A stretch of 64,000 nt of DNA from NCBI GenBank assembly GCA_963675625.1, contig OY776497.1:806001-870000 (forward strand). Direction: 5' to 3'. The translations under genes were made by a program, and so were the position numbers. Source of the stretch: F22 sp963675625 (lineage in GTDB: Bacteria > Bacteroidota > Bacteroidia > Bacteroidales > Bacteroidaceae). Numbering within the stretch: the stretch's first letter is position 1; each line of letters opens with the position of its first letter. Shown one piece after another: positions 41,883 to 50,920 of the stretch. The notes under the pieces are model-generated. The model did no database searches, had not been told where the DNA came from, and saw only the letters and a list, made by a program, of their open reading frames with translations.

Positions 41883-42044
41883 ATGAACAAGATGAACTTA
41901 ATGAACGGCCTATTGGCCAGCGATGAAAAGAAAAAAACAATGAAGCGTCTACAATATCAATTCGCAAGATACAGGGCGCTAGGTAACGGACCTAAATGTC
42001 AACAGGTTCAATCAGAGATGAATAAGCTTCTGGCTATAAGCTAG
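41883..42044 (+). CDS. 53-residue basic protein of unknown function
   Basis: From the ATG at 41883 the product starts MNKMNLMNGLLASDEKKK and ends SEMNKLLAIS. It is Lys/Arg-rich and mostly helical in appearance, has one Cys, and has no signal peptide or membrane span. I do not recognise a family. It forms a compact unit: consensus promoter, a 60-nt leader with an 8-bp hairpin, the ORF, then a terminator that overlaps the last codons. It sits in the accessory interval between the IS element and the putative small RNA. The complete expression signals make it a more credible gene than its size suggests. Confidence 0.65.
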   Translation: MNKMNLMNGLLASDEKKKTMKRLQYQFARYRALGNGPKCQQVQSEMNKLLAIS

Positions 42045-42058
42045 GAAGCTTTTTTTTT
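42024..42058 (+). terminator. Intrinsic terminator overlapping the 53-codon gene
   Basis: Stem AAGCTTC/GAAGCTT (42024-42030 with 42045-42051) followed by a run of T. The stop codon (42042-42044) is in the loop, so a terminating ribosome would keep the hairpin from forming. Confidence 0.8.
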
Positions 42059-42314
42059 GCCCTAAATTATAAGGCTATCTTCAAGATTCACAAAAGATTT
42101 CCCCTTGAAGTAATATACTTCTTCTTTTACCCCCCTCCTTATTTGCAAACCACAATTACTCCTATTTAAGAAATGGTTCATCCATTTGTTAGGTTAGAGT
42201 AGTTCTATGTGCGCTTAAATCTCACAATAAAATCTCTATATCAAGATATGGATTATACAAATGCACCTATTACAGAACATACAAATATATAGGCTTTAAA
42301 GTCAAAAGTCACTT
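42059..42314. other. Gap with no identified feature
   Basis: About 256 bp of AT-rich DNA between the terminator of the 53-codon gene and the 3' end of the putative small RNA. I see no open frame with expression signals, no strong hairpin and no repeat. Confidence 0.6.
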
Positions 42315-42441
42315 AAAACAAAAATATCGCCGTGCATCACTGCGCGACGATACCTGTAAGGCTAGGTTTTAAGAAAAATGGAAGTCTCACGACTTCCACA
42401 ATTCTTCTAACCTTAAATCTAAATCTCTATGAAAAAAACGT
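42315..42441 (-). ncRNA. Putative stand-alone small RNA, about 125 nt
   Basis: The minus strand has a consensus -7 box (42453-42446) and, about 125 nt later, a terminator: an 11-bp stem with one mismatch (42326-42351) and then a U-rich tail. Between them is an 8-bp perfect stem closed by a GUGA tetraloop (42379-42398), extended by flanking complementary AGGTT/AACCT and purine/pyrimidine tracts. The terminator hairpin also has a GUGA loop. No open frame fits. The plan (phylum-type promoter, structured body, terminator) is like that described for the Bacteroidales-1 RNA, but I cannot confirm that identity. Confidence 0.6.
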
Positions 42442-42445
42442 GGTG

Positions 42446-42453
42446 CAAATATA
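42446..42453 (-). promoter_or_regulatory. -7 box of the putative small RNA
   Basis: TATATTTG on the minus strand, an exact -7 match. There is no clean TTTG at the -33 distance. The helicase gene upstream ends at 42582, so this is a separate promoter. Confidence 0.6.
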
Positions 42454-42581
42454 AGGATTTTGCACATAGCTAAATGTTAATCAAAATATTATTATAGCTA
42501 AATAGATAAAAAAAACAAGCATTATTACAAACACAAATAAGCCAAATGTAAAAACAAAAAAAATAATGTTCTTATATGTTT

Positions 42582-45485
42582 TCAAAAAAATATTTTATCA
42601 CTGACTTTATAACTATCTTCGTTTATCAGTTCCTTATAGCATGGAACTGTCTCCAAAACACTAGATACACCAAAAACATATAATTGCTTACGGGCACGAG
42701 TTAATGCAACATTGAGTTTTCTATCTATTAATTGTCCTCGGTCTTCGACTAAATTTGATAACATAGCCATCTGTGCCTGTGTATTCGCAGAAATTGAATA
42801 CAAAATAATATCTCGTTGACTCCCTTGAAATCTTTCCACTGTATCAATCATAATATTCTGTGCATCTAATAATGGAATTTCTAACGATGAAATGGTTTCG
42901 TAAATTAGAGTAATTTGTGCTCTATACGATGCAATAATCCCTATTGTAGACGAAGTAAAATGCCCTAAATGATTATATAATAGCTGTAGCAATCTACCTA
43001 TATTCTTTGCTTCGGACTGATTATACTTTACAAAATCCTTTTCGCATTCGCAGGGTATAAAAGTAGTACGACGATAAAGCAACGAAAACCATGGATCTTG
43101 ATCTGAGGCACCATTCTTATTATCAAATGAAGTTAATACCTCCTGTTGATGTGGCAAACCAACAGGCACTAATTGATTATTATAAAAGTATCGATTAGGA
43201 AATGCTGCAATATCTGGATGCATACGACCGTGACGCACCAATATATCCACTGCTTGATTATTTGTCTGTTGACGATACAAACGTTCAAAAAGAGACAAAC
43301 GAAAATTGGCAATCCCAATACGATTCAATTCATCATTATGTATACCACTTTCGTCTTCATCTTGAATGACAATAGCAGGTAATTGTTTGTAATCACCAAT
43401 CATCACAAAGCATTTGATGCCCATCTTATTATCTGATGAACGTGCACATAACAAGGGTAACAATTGAGGTTCTAAAATTTGAGTAGCCTCATCAATAATG
43501 GCAATATCAAATGATTTTAAGGCAAACAATTCTGGTTTGTTCGTCACACTAGCTACAGTCCCCACAAATACACGTTGTTTAGACAAAAAGTTATTCACGG
43601 CCTCTCTAGTATTCAAATCAGCTATCTGCTTACTCAATAAATTAGTACGATAAGTCTGTGCACATGCCACCTCATTACCCACTCTCGTATAAGAGATAGT
43701 GGGACTAATCTCTGCAATAGCTCCGCAAATTTCATCTACTGCCCGATTAGTGTAAGCCAGAAGCAATATTTGTCGCTCGGGATCTGCATAATGCACCTCA
43801 ACCATACGCTTCAATGCACAAGATGTTTTACCTGTGCCTGGAGGCCCAATAAGTAAAAAATAATCTTTAGCAGCTAAAGTTTTCATGGCCATACGATCAA
43901 AACAATCGGTATAAACTTCAGCCATTTCCATTGTACAAGAATCAAACTCAGGCGCACGAAGCCCCAAGATCAAATCACGCCTTCTTTTATCCGTCACAGT
44001 AAAAGCATACAGTCCACGCAACATGGAATGATAAGCACTGTCCATACTATCAAGTTCCATAGTAAAACGTGCTGAGCTGTCCAATAAAAAATGCTCGTGT
44101 TGAGGCGCACGCAAAGATAGTGTAATTGCAGTTTGACTAATGGACTGTATGTGTCCTCTTATGACTTGTTGACGATGAGCACAAGCACGCTCGTGTTCAT
44201 CACTACGATAAAACAGAACTAAGTCACCCACACGAAAATTAATAGGCGTAGATATATTAGCTAATTTAAAAGACACCTCAGCATGTTCGCCATCATGCCG
44301 AGACTGGTTCTCTAAAACTATATCATGTAAGATACAACCCATTTCTATTTTTTCTTCTAGTGTAGCCAACCATAAGACAGCCCCTCCTGACAATCCTTCT
44401 TTGCCTTGATACCCTACTTTAGATAACCACATCTCACGCATGATAAAACGTATCAAAGCATAATAATACGAAGATTCTAGATTAGACAAATTTCTTAATG
44501 GATCTACTACTTCCAAAATACTAGGTAAAACATATTGTGTCCAAAAACGATCTTTTCGATTATATGAATTTAAAACCTCAGGAGATAATTTGTTAAGAAT
44601 AGCGGCTACTTCTTCTAGACTATTTGCAAAAGCTAATTGATAGATCAAGGCCACAATCTGATTACGAAGATTTAATGCTACATGTGTAAGGTGCATATCC
44701 CCTTGTGATGCATACAATATAGGATATTTGGTATATAGCAAATAAGGATGAATCAAATCATATGGCACATCTTGTCCATAATGCAATATAGCTTGATATA
44801 ATTGCATTTGAACTTCATGATTCTGAGCTGCAAGTATTGCGGGTTTATGACTATATTCATCAGCATGCCCAGATTTCATTTCTATCAACGCATGCATATC
44901 TTCTTGCATATAATCTAGTCGCCCCTGCAACCCCAATTGTGGACAAATAAAAGACGGTTCTAAAATAGCCTTGTTTTTATCTAGTGAGTAGGTTGTATTG
45001 GTCAGTTGATTGGTTACTATCGTTTTGACATTATTAAAATGCATTGTACAGTCTGAAGCAAATTGTCGAGCTGCATCTTTATCTTTTAGTGTAGCATCGG
45101 CAGCCAACTGCAAAGGATACATCTTAAAAGCTTTACGCATTGTTTCAGTATAATCGGGAGATTCGTTATGTACCCACTCATCCAGAAAAAGGTTTACAAT
45201 GTTACCCAGCAACAAAGGTGTACCTTGTGGTGCAGGAGAAATTCGCTCCAATAAGTATTGCATAGGGTGTATTCCGTAAGGTTTAAAACACTCAGACAAA
45301 CTACTTACATCGATTAAAAAATCAGGCTCTAAAACCAATATTTGTTTATCAATAATATGGCATACTGCATCTGGTCTCGCCACATCAAGCGTAGCCTGAT
45401 AATAGCGATGCCAATGGGGATTGTTGTCAATATCAATATACTGAGAAATCTCAGAAAATCGACACCTAATAATATCTGATGGCAT
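42582..45485 (-). CDS. Dna2-like nuclease-helicase (PD-(D/E)XK plus superfamily 1)
   Basis: A 967-residue protein. The N-terminal half has a RecB/Cas4-like nuclease signature, LQGRLDYMQ followed by ALIEMKSG (Asp, then ExK, about residues 187-205). The C-terminal half is an Upf1/Dna2-type helicase: Walker A GPPGTGKT, IIDEATQILEP (motif II), MIGDYKQLPAI (motif III), DTVERFQGSQRDIILYS and NVALTRARKQLYVFG. The Cys cluster of Dna2 and Cas4 iron-sulfur nucleases is not obvious. It probably acts in DNA repair or replication. It has a short leader and a promoter divergent from dnaG. Confidence 0.88.
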   Translation of the reverse strand: MPSDIIRCRFSEISQYIDIDNNPHWHRYYQATLDVARPDAVCHIIDKQILVLEPDFLIDVSSLSECFKPYGIHPMQYLLERISPAPQGTPLLLGNIVNLFLDEWVHNESPDYTETMRKAFKMYPLQLAADATLKDKDAARQFASDCTMHFNNVKTIVTNQLTNTTYSLDKNKAILEPSFICPQLGLQGRLDYMQEDMHALIEMKSGHADEYSHKPAILAAQNHEVQMQLYQAILHYGQDVPYDLIHPYLLYTKYPILYASQGDMHLTHVALNLRNQIVALIYQLAFANSLEEVAAILNKLSPEVLNSYNRKDRFWTQYVLPSILEVVDPLRNLSNLESSYYYALIRFIMREMWLSKVGYQGKEGLSGGAVLWLATLEEKIEMGCILHDIVLENQSRHDGEHAEVSFKLANISTPINFRVGDLVLFYRSDEHERACAHRQQVIRGHIQSISQTAITLSLRAPQHEHFLLDSSARFTMELDSMDSAYHSMLRGLYAFTVTDKRRRDLILGLRAPEFDSCTMEMAEVYTDCFDRMAMKTLAAKDYFLLIGPPGTGKTSCALKRMVEVHYADPERQILLLAYTNRAVDEICGAIAEISPTISYTRVGNEVACAQTYRTNLLSKQIADLNTREAVNNFLSKQRVFVGTVASVTNKPELFALKSFDIAIIDEATQILEPQLLPLLCARSSDNKMGIKCFVMIGDYKQLPAIVIQDEDESGIHNDELNRIGIANFRLSLFERLYRQQTNNQAVDILVRHGRMHPDIAAFPNRYFYNNQLVPVGLPHQQEVLTSFDNKNGASDQDPWFSLLYRRTTFIPCECEKDFVKYNQSEAKNIGRLLQLLYNHLGHFTSSTIGIIASYRAQITLIYETISSLEIPLLDAQNIMIDTVERFQGSQRDIILYSISANTQAQMAMLSNLVEDRGQLIDRKLNVALTRARKQLYVFGVSSVLETVPCYKELINEDSYKVSDKIFF

Positions 45486-45502
45486 ATGATGGTGATTTTG
45501 TG

Positions 45503-45510
45503 CAAAGATA
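45503..45510 (-). promoter_or_regulatory. -7 box of the nuclease-helicase gene
   Basis: TATCTTTG on the minus strand, giving a leader of only about 13 nt before the ATG at 45485. Confidence 0.7.
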
Positions 45511-45584
45511 CTATTTGCAAAGTAAATACATAATAACTAATCTTTTTTTAGCAGTCGTTAAGTACACATCATAGATAAAAGTCT

Positions 45585-45592
45585 TATCTTTG
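45585..45592 (+). promoter_or_regulatory. dnaG promoter -7 box, 8 bp before the ATG
   Basis: TATCTTTG, exact match. With a start 4-6 bp after the box, the dnaG mRNA would have a leader of about 0-4 nt. No clear -33 TTTG is seen. Confidence 0.7.
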
Positions 45593-45600
45593 TCTTCAAT

Positions 45601-47634
45601 ATGATAGACCAAGCTACTATAGACCGTATAATTAATACTGCTCGAATTGATGAAGTAGTAGGAGATTTCGTGCAACTTAAACGTAGAGGGGCCAACTTTG
45701 TTGGATTATGCCCATTTCACGAAGACCGTACTCCATCTTTCTACGTCTCACCCGCTAAAGGAGTGTGCAAATGCTTCTCGTGTGGCGAAGGAGGAAACGT
45801 CGTGCACTTTATAATGGCACACGAACAACTCACTTGGATAGAAGCTATCAAATGGTTAGCTCGTCGTTATCATATTGAATACCAAGAACAAGAACTAACC
45901 CCTGAACAGCAACAAGCTAAAAGTCGAAGAGAATATTTATTCGCCATCAACGAATGGGCAAATGATTACTTTCGCCGTCAGTTAAATGAACATATAGACG
46001 GTAAGACTTTGGCCCAAGCTTATCTAAAAAGTCGTGGCATACGCCCAGATATTGTACAAAAATTTCAAATTGGGTATTGTACAAGTGATGGAGAAGCTAT
46101 GGGAAAAGCTGCACTAGGTGAAGGATTCAAAAAGGAGACTTTAATAGATACTGGACTATGTTATGATACTGACAATCGTGGACTACGTGATCGTTTCTGG
46201 GGACGCGTTATCTTTCCAGTATTCACAATATCAGGAAAAGTCGTCGCTTTTGGTGGACGTGTGTTAAGTACCAACAACAAAAAAGTCGCAAAATACGTAA
46301 ACTCTCCAGAATCTGAAATCTATCATAAAAGCAATGAACTTTATGGCATGTATCAAGCCAAAGGAGCTATAGTCAAAAAGGATCAATGCTTCTTGGTAGA
46401 AGGATATACAGATGTCATATCTTTACATCAATCAGGGATAGAGAATGTTGTAGCTTCTTCAGGTACAGCGTTAACCTCTGGGCAAATTCGTTTGATCCAT
46501 CGATTTACAAAAAACATCACGGTCCTTTATGATGGAGATTTGGCAGGTATTAAGGCTTCTCTTCGAGGTATTGACATGCTTCTAGAACAAGGTATGCACG
46601 TAAAGGTCATGCTTTTGCCAGATGGTGAAGACCCAGATTCATTCGCCCGAAAACATACAGCTCAAGAATTTCAACAGTATATAGCACAACATGAAGTTGA
46701 CTTTATCCGCTTCAAAACTGATTTGCTTATTCAAGATGCAAAAAATGACCCCATCAAACGTGGAGAATTGATTTCTAATATTGTTAAAAGTATATCTGTT
46801 ATTCCTGACGAGATACTACGCAACGTGTATATTAGAGAGTGCAGCGAAATGATGCAAATTCGTGAATCTGTAATACAAAGTGAAGTAGATAAAATCATCA
46901 AAGAAGGGATGAATAGAGCAGCTTCAACACATGTATCTCTCAACAATACAGCCACTCCTAATCAAGAACCTTTGCCAGCTACAGAATCTGACAAGATGGT
47001 AGAAGATGGTAATGACCAGCAAATAAATGGCAAAAATACATCTATTGAAATCAGCAAGGAACGAAAAGAAATTGAAAGGCGTATTATGTGGGATCTAGTA
47101 CGTTATGGGGAATGCATATTAGGAGAAGTTGAACACGAAAATGAAGATGGCAGCATCACACAAACTACTGAATACGTAGTTGATTATATAGCTCAGGAAC
47201 TTGAAAGAGATGCTATTATGATTACTTATCCTCCATATAAAAAGTTATTTGATACAGCTATCGAAGGCTTTCACCAATCTGGGCTAGAGGAAGGATGGAC
47301 AATGCAAAAGTTCCTAGTAAATCAACAAGATATGACCGTTAGTAAATTGGCGGCCGAAATGATTTCTTCAAAATATCGTTTAGACAAAGACAGAATTCTC
47401 AAATACAAGTCAGACAAAGCACGTCTTCATATGCTCATTCCTGACACAATTTTTAGGATGAAACACTATATTCTTTCAACCAATATACACGAAGTAGATC
47501 AAGCTATTTTAGACGCCTCACTGTCAGGTGATAAAGATAAAGAAAATGCACTTTGTCTACGACGTCTTGAATTAATGAAATTACAACAAGCCTTTGCTAA
47601 AGAGCTTGGGGATAGGACTATACTGCCTAAATAA
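45601..47634 (+). CDS. dnaG: DNA primase
   Basis: A 677-residue primase making RNA primers at the replication fork. The CHC2 zinc finger is intact (Cys37, His40, Cys58, Cys61). The catalytic core follows, with the TOPRIM motif VEGYTDVISL and then LYDGDLAGIKA and DGEDPDSF. The C-terminal region after about 430 is the poorly conserved helicase-binding part. The start is well supported: MIDQATIDRIINTARIDEVV is the family N-terminus. The gene is followed after 12 bp by the convergent SPOR gene. Confidence 0.97.
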   Translation: MIDQATIDRIINTARIDEVVGDFVQLKRRGANFVGLCPFHEDRTPSFYVSPAKGVCKCFSCGEGGNVVHFIMAHEQLTWIEAIKWLARRYHIEYQEQELTPEQQQAKSRREYLFAINEWANDYFRRQLNEHIDGKTLAQAYLKSRGIRPDIVQKFQIGYCTSDGEAMGKAALGEGFKKETLIDTGLCYDTDNRGLRDRFWGRVIFPVFTISGKVVAFGGRVLSTNNKKVAKYVNSPESEIYHKSNELYGMYQAKGAIVKKDQCFLVEGYTDVISLHQSGIENVVASSGTALTSGQIRLIHRFTKNITVLYDGDLAGIKASLRGIDMLLEQGMHVKVMLLPDGEDPDSFARKHTAQEFQQYIAQHEVDFIRFKTDLLIQDAKNDPIKRGELISNIVKSISVIPDEILRNVYIRECSEMMQIRESVIQSEVDKIIKEGMNRAASTHVSLNNTATPNQEPLPATESDKMVEDGNDQQINGKNTSIEISKERKEIERRIMWDLVRYGECILGEVEHENEDGSITQTTEYVVDYIAQELERDAIMITYPPYKKLFDTAIEGFHQSGLEEGWTMQKFLVNQQDMTVSKLAAEMISSKYRLDKDRILKYKSDKARLHMLIPDTIFRMKHYILSTNIHEVDQAILDASLSGDKDKENALCLRRLELMKLQQAFAKELGDRTILPK

Positions 47635-47646
47635 TACGAGGAAAGT

Positions 47647-48162
47647 TTATTGATCTATGAAGACCTCGTCACGAACCACTACTGCCTCTTTAAACTCACC
47701 TGTAGCTCTTAACTGACGCATCATCATATTTGCTTCTTCAAAGCTTACATAGTCGCCTACTCTACATAACCAACGTGGTGACACAAAGAGAGTATACACT
47801 TGAACATCAGTGTTGTATTTCTTCACCTTTTCTGCATATTCCTGAGCTAACTCATGAGCACTTCGAGAATTATTACCAGCAAAAACTTGTATACGAAAAC
47901 CAGATGTCTTTAATCGATCAGACGATTGAATGTGCATAACTCCTCCTACCAACAAACTATCTAACAAAGCTGGTTGATTGATAGAGACTTGTCCAGCCCC
48001 TTCCTTTTTTTCAGCAAGTCGTTGCAAAATGTTCTGCATCTCTACATGTACAGAATCACCTTGAATATTATTATTAGGATTATCTTGTGCACGTGCTTCT
48101 GGTATAAAAACACTGATACAAAACAAAAGTATCACAAAACTAAATGATCCAAATATCTTCAT
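47647..48162 (-). CDS. SPOR-domain cell-envelope protein
   Basis: A 171-residue exported protein from the ATG at 48162; the frame is open eight codons further up to 48186. A signal peptide (about 1-25, ending in ARAQ) precedes a short linker and a C-terminal SPOR domain (about 95-168: GFRIQVFAGNNSRSAHELAQ, CRVGDYVSFEEANMMMRQL). SPOR domains bind glycan strands stripped of stem peptides at the division septum. It follows tpiA on the same strand but has its own -7 box just beyond the tpiA stop. Confidence 0.87.
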   Translation of the reverse strand: MKIFGSFSFVILLFCISVFIPEARAQDNPNNNIQGDSVHVEMQNILQRLAEKKEGAGQVSINQPALLDSLLVGGVMHIQSSDRLKTSGFRIQVFAGNNSRSAHELAQEYAEKVKKYNTDVQVYTLFVSPRWLCRVGDYVSFEEANMMMRQLRATGEFKEAVVVRDEVFIDQ

Positions 48163-48266
48163 AATTTTTTCTCGATGTATATGCAATTGAATAGAGGAAA
48201 AACAGGGCGGATTTGCTTTAGAATATATAATCTAAAACAAATCATCGCCCATAATATTATATGCTA

Positions 48267-48298
48267 CAAAAGTAACAATTACGCATTGAATGCATCAA
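48267..48298 (-). promoter_or_regulatory. Promoter of the SPOR gene, with its -33 in tpiA
   Basis: TACTTTTG (48274-48267, minus strand) with TTG 21 bp upstream (48298-48296) inside the last codons of tpiA. It gives the SPOR gene a leader of about 100 nt independent of tpiA. Confidence 0.65.
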
Positions 48299-49037
48299 TG
48301 ATACCCTTGAAGTCTTCTACTTTCAATGCAGCACCACCGATCAAACCACCATCAACATCTGGTTGAGAGAAAAGTTCTTTTGCGTTAGATGGCTTACAGC
48401 TACCACCGTAAAGAATAGACATGTTATCAGCAACAGTTGCATCATACTTGTCTGCAATTGTAGAACGGATGTAAGCATGAATTTCTTGTGCTTGATCTGA
48501 AGTCGCAGTTTTACCAGTACCGATAGCCCAAACTGGTTCGTAAGCTAGTACACACTTAGCAAAGTCTTCTGCAGAAAGTTCATATACAGCTTGAAGTTGT
48601 TCAAGAACGACTTCATTTTGCTTATTTGCTTCACGTTCTTCAAGCACTTCACCAATACAGAATACTGGAGTCAAGCCATTAGCCAAAGCTAGTTTTACTT
48701 TCTCTGTTAGGATAGCATTGTTTTCGCCATAATATGCACGACGTTCTGAGTGACCTAGAATAACATATTTTGCACCTGTAGATGCTACCATAGAAGCTGA
48801 TACCTCACCAGTATAAGCACCTGATTCCTTGTCTGCGCAATTTTCTGCACCAACACCAATCTTAGCAGGATCTACCAATGGAGTCACTGAAGCCAAGTGA
48901 ATAAATGGAGTACAAATAATCACATCACAATTTGGTTGTGCAGAAGCAAGTGCTTCATTCAAGCCTTTAGCCAACTCAATACCCTCTTGAAGGGTTTTGT
49001 TCATTTTCCAGTTTCCTGCAACAATGTTCTTTCTCAT
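48279..49037 (-). CDS. tpiA: Triosephosphate isomerase
   Basis: A 252-residue glycolytic enzyme that interconverts dihydroxyacetone phosphate and glyceraldehyde 3-phosphate. The substrate Lys is in GNWKMN, the electrophilic His in GHSERR and the catalytic Glu in AYEPVWAIGTG. The start is ATG 49037 (MRKNIVAGNWKMN); the frame runs 11 codons further up, but those match no TIM. It lies 64 bp after the DoxX-like gene. Confidence 0.97.
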   Translation of the reverse strand: MRKNIVAGNWKMNKTLQEGIELAKGLNEALASAQPNCDVIICTPFIHLASVTPLVDPAKIGVGAENCADKESGAYTGEVSASMVASTGAKYVILGHSERRAYYGENNAILTEKVKLALANGLTPVFCIGEVLEEREANKQNEVVLEQLQAVYELSAEDFAKCVLAYEPVWAIGTGKTATSDQAQEIHAYIRSTIADKYDATVADNMSILYGGSCKPSNAKELFSQPDVDGGLIGGAALKVEDFKGIIDAFNA

Positions 49038-49101
49038 TTTCTTTATATTTATTGGTTTGTGGAAGTCCAAAGACTCCCAAAATTAAATTGAATTTTCAAC
49101 A

Positions 49102-50292
49102 CTAATAGATATCTCCGGACTCCTGCCCATTTTCTTTTAATTTAGTTTGCTTCATCTTCCAAATCAAGATTAAGCGATCTATCAACAAGACTAGAACTAA
49201 TGGCGCTATAAATAATATTATTATCTGCCAGAAAACAGTCATACGAGAGATTTTCTCTAAGCGTCCCACACCATTTTTATCTAATGATTGACCTTTCAAT
49301 TGATATTCGTCAGGAATATCCCTAAATGCCCATTTATTATAAATCGTATCTCCTCGTAACAAAATAATACCAGGGTTGCTACGTACCATCGTTTTTAATG
49401 CCAAATGGTCGGCTATACCAAATGTATAATCGGCCCCAGTTCTATCTTGCCACTGACTGATAGCGGTACTATCCGAAGCAGTTAAACATATAAAAGGATA
49501 ATTATGGGCCACACTATAGTCATACAGCTCATTAAGTAAATCAAATCTATCTTCACTCGCTGAATTTAAATCTGGTGCTACCAACAAAAAACTATACCCA
49601 TCATAATCTAATAAGGATTCTGTTATATCCTCACCTGTTTTATAATCTTGAACATAGAAATCCAAAATTGTGGGCATTTTAACCTGATTATCCTCATTTA
49701 ATCCCATTGCTGTTTTCATCGAAGTACCTATACTATATGGACGAAAATCTAATATTGGTAAATGTATATAACAATATCCCCATAATAGTAAGGAAAACAC
49801 AATGACATATCTAGCAACTATCCACTCAACATGCTTACTCATAAAATATCGAATCTGCCTATGCCACATGTAACACAGTAAACTCATCGGCAAAAGCAGT
49901 AAGTTTTTAGAAAAAGTCTGCCAATTAGATAACACCAATGCATCCCCAAAACACCCACAATGATGAACTGGATTTGACAAAGCTATATACAACGTCAATG
50001 GAGTCAACATCACCATCAATAGGGCCGACAAGAAAGTTGTCACCCCACGCATAATGCCCCAAAAGAGTAATACACCTAAGGTGAACTCTAAACTGGCCAA
50101 CGCAAAAGAGAATATTATTGAAAAGGATTTAGGAAATACATCTAGTACACCAAATGCACTTAGATAATCAGCTATTTTGTAGGCGCTGCCCATAGGATCA
50201 ACCCCCTTTACAAAACCAGAAAAGATAAAGGTCACTGCTAGTAAAATGCGGCAAACATTTACAATCCAGTATTTTGCCTTAGTACTCAACAT
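49102..50292 (-). CDS. DoxX-like membrane protein with a thioredoxin-like C-terminal domain
   Basis: A 396-residue inner-membrane protein. The N-terminal half (about 10-180) has four or five helices of the DoxX/MauE type, with HCGCFGD (about 110-116) between the second and third. The C-terminal half (about 205-350) looks like a thioredoxin fold facing the periplasm, but I see no CXXC. A last hydrophobic helix is at about 352-375. MauE/DoxX proteins handle disulfide or electron transfer. It lies 10 bp after the DUF1599 gene and 64 bp before tpiA. Confidence 0.78.
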   Translation of the reverse strand: MLSTKAKYWIVNVCRILLAVTFIFSGFVKGVDPMGSAYKIADYLSAFGVLDVFPKSFSIIFSFALASLEFTLGVLLFWGIMRGVTTFLSALLMVMLTPLTLYIALSNPVHHCGCFGDALVLSNWQTFSKNLLLLPMSLLCYMWHRQIRYFMSKHVEWIVARYVIVFSLLLWGYCYIHLPILDFRPYSIGTSMKTAMGLNEDNQVKMPTILDFYVQDYKTGEDITESLLDYDGYSFLLVAPDLNSASEDRFDLLNELYDYSVAHNYPFICLTASDSTAISQWQDRTGADYTFGIADHLALKTMVRSNPGIILLRGDTIYNKWAFRDIPDEYQLKGQSLDKNGVGRLEKISRMTVFWQIIILFIAPLVLVLLIDRLILIWKMKQTKLKENGQESGDIY

Positions 50293-50302
50293 AAACTAAT
50301 TA

Positions 50303-50878
50303 TTAGTCAGCATTATTGCCCAGCTTTATTAAAGCAAAGACGGCATAATTAATCATATCCATATAATTGGCATCTATGCCCTCAGACACTAAAGTCTCAC
50401 CACCAAGCATCTCAATCTGCTTTGTGCGATATAATTTCATCAATATAAGGTCGGTATACGAGCTGACACGCATCATACGCCATGCTTCATCATAATCATG
50501 ATTTTTTGCCTTCATCAAATTAAGGGCTTCCGTCGCATACTGATCATACAGCTTTAAGGCTTTATCGACAGATAAATCATCGGTTTCAGAATATCCCAAC
50601 GCCAACTGAATAAGTCCAATGATTCCATAGTTGACTATAGCAATAAACTCACCATATATACCATCACCGACTTGGGAAGCATCTTCTCCTTTGATTTCTA
50701 AAGAACGAATCCGGTTAGCTTTTATAAAAATTTGATCTGTTACTGATACTGGACGTAAAATTCTCCAAGCAGCACCATAATCATATAATTTTTGGCTAAA
50801 CAAAGTACGACATGAAGCAACTGCCTTCTCAAATTGTACATTTGTTTTTTCAAACTGAGCATTTGCCATTTCTTTCAT
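50303..50878 (-). CDS. DUF1599-family protein
   Basis: A 191-residue soluble protein with two similar halves: KLYDYGAAWRILRPVSVTDQ with FIKANRIRSLEIKG, and NHDYDEAWRMMRVSSYTDLI with LMKLYRTKQIEMLGG. The internal duplication is plain. The DUF1599 family has no established function. It is the first gene of the DUF1599-DoxX-tpiA group, an arrangement usual in Bacteroidales. Confidence 0.87.
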   Translation of the reverse strand: MKEMANAQFEKTNVQFEKAVASCRTLFSQKLYDYGAAWRILRPVSVTDQIFIKANRIRSLEIKGEDASQVGDGIYGEFIAIVNYGIIGLIQLALGYSETDDLSVDKALKLYDQYATEALNLMKAKNHDYDEAWRMMRVSSYTDLILMKLYRTKQIEMLGGETLVSEGIDANYMDMINYAVFALIKLGNNAD

Positions 50879-50920
50879 CTTTACAAACTAAACTGTATTG
50901 AATTTAAATAATAAAAAAGA

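Noticed and set aside
42582..45485. Cas4 of a CRISPR system
   Set aside because: The nuclease is part of a large helicase fusion, and no other cas gene is present.
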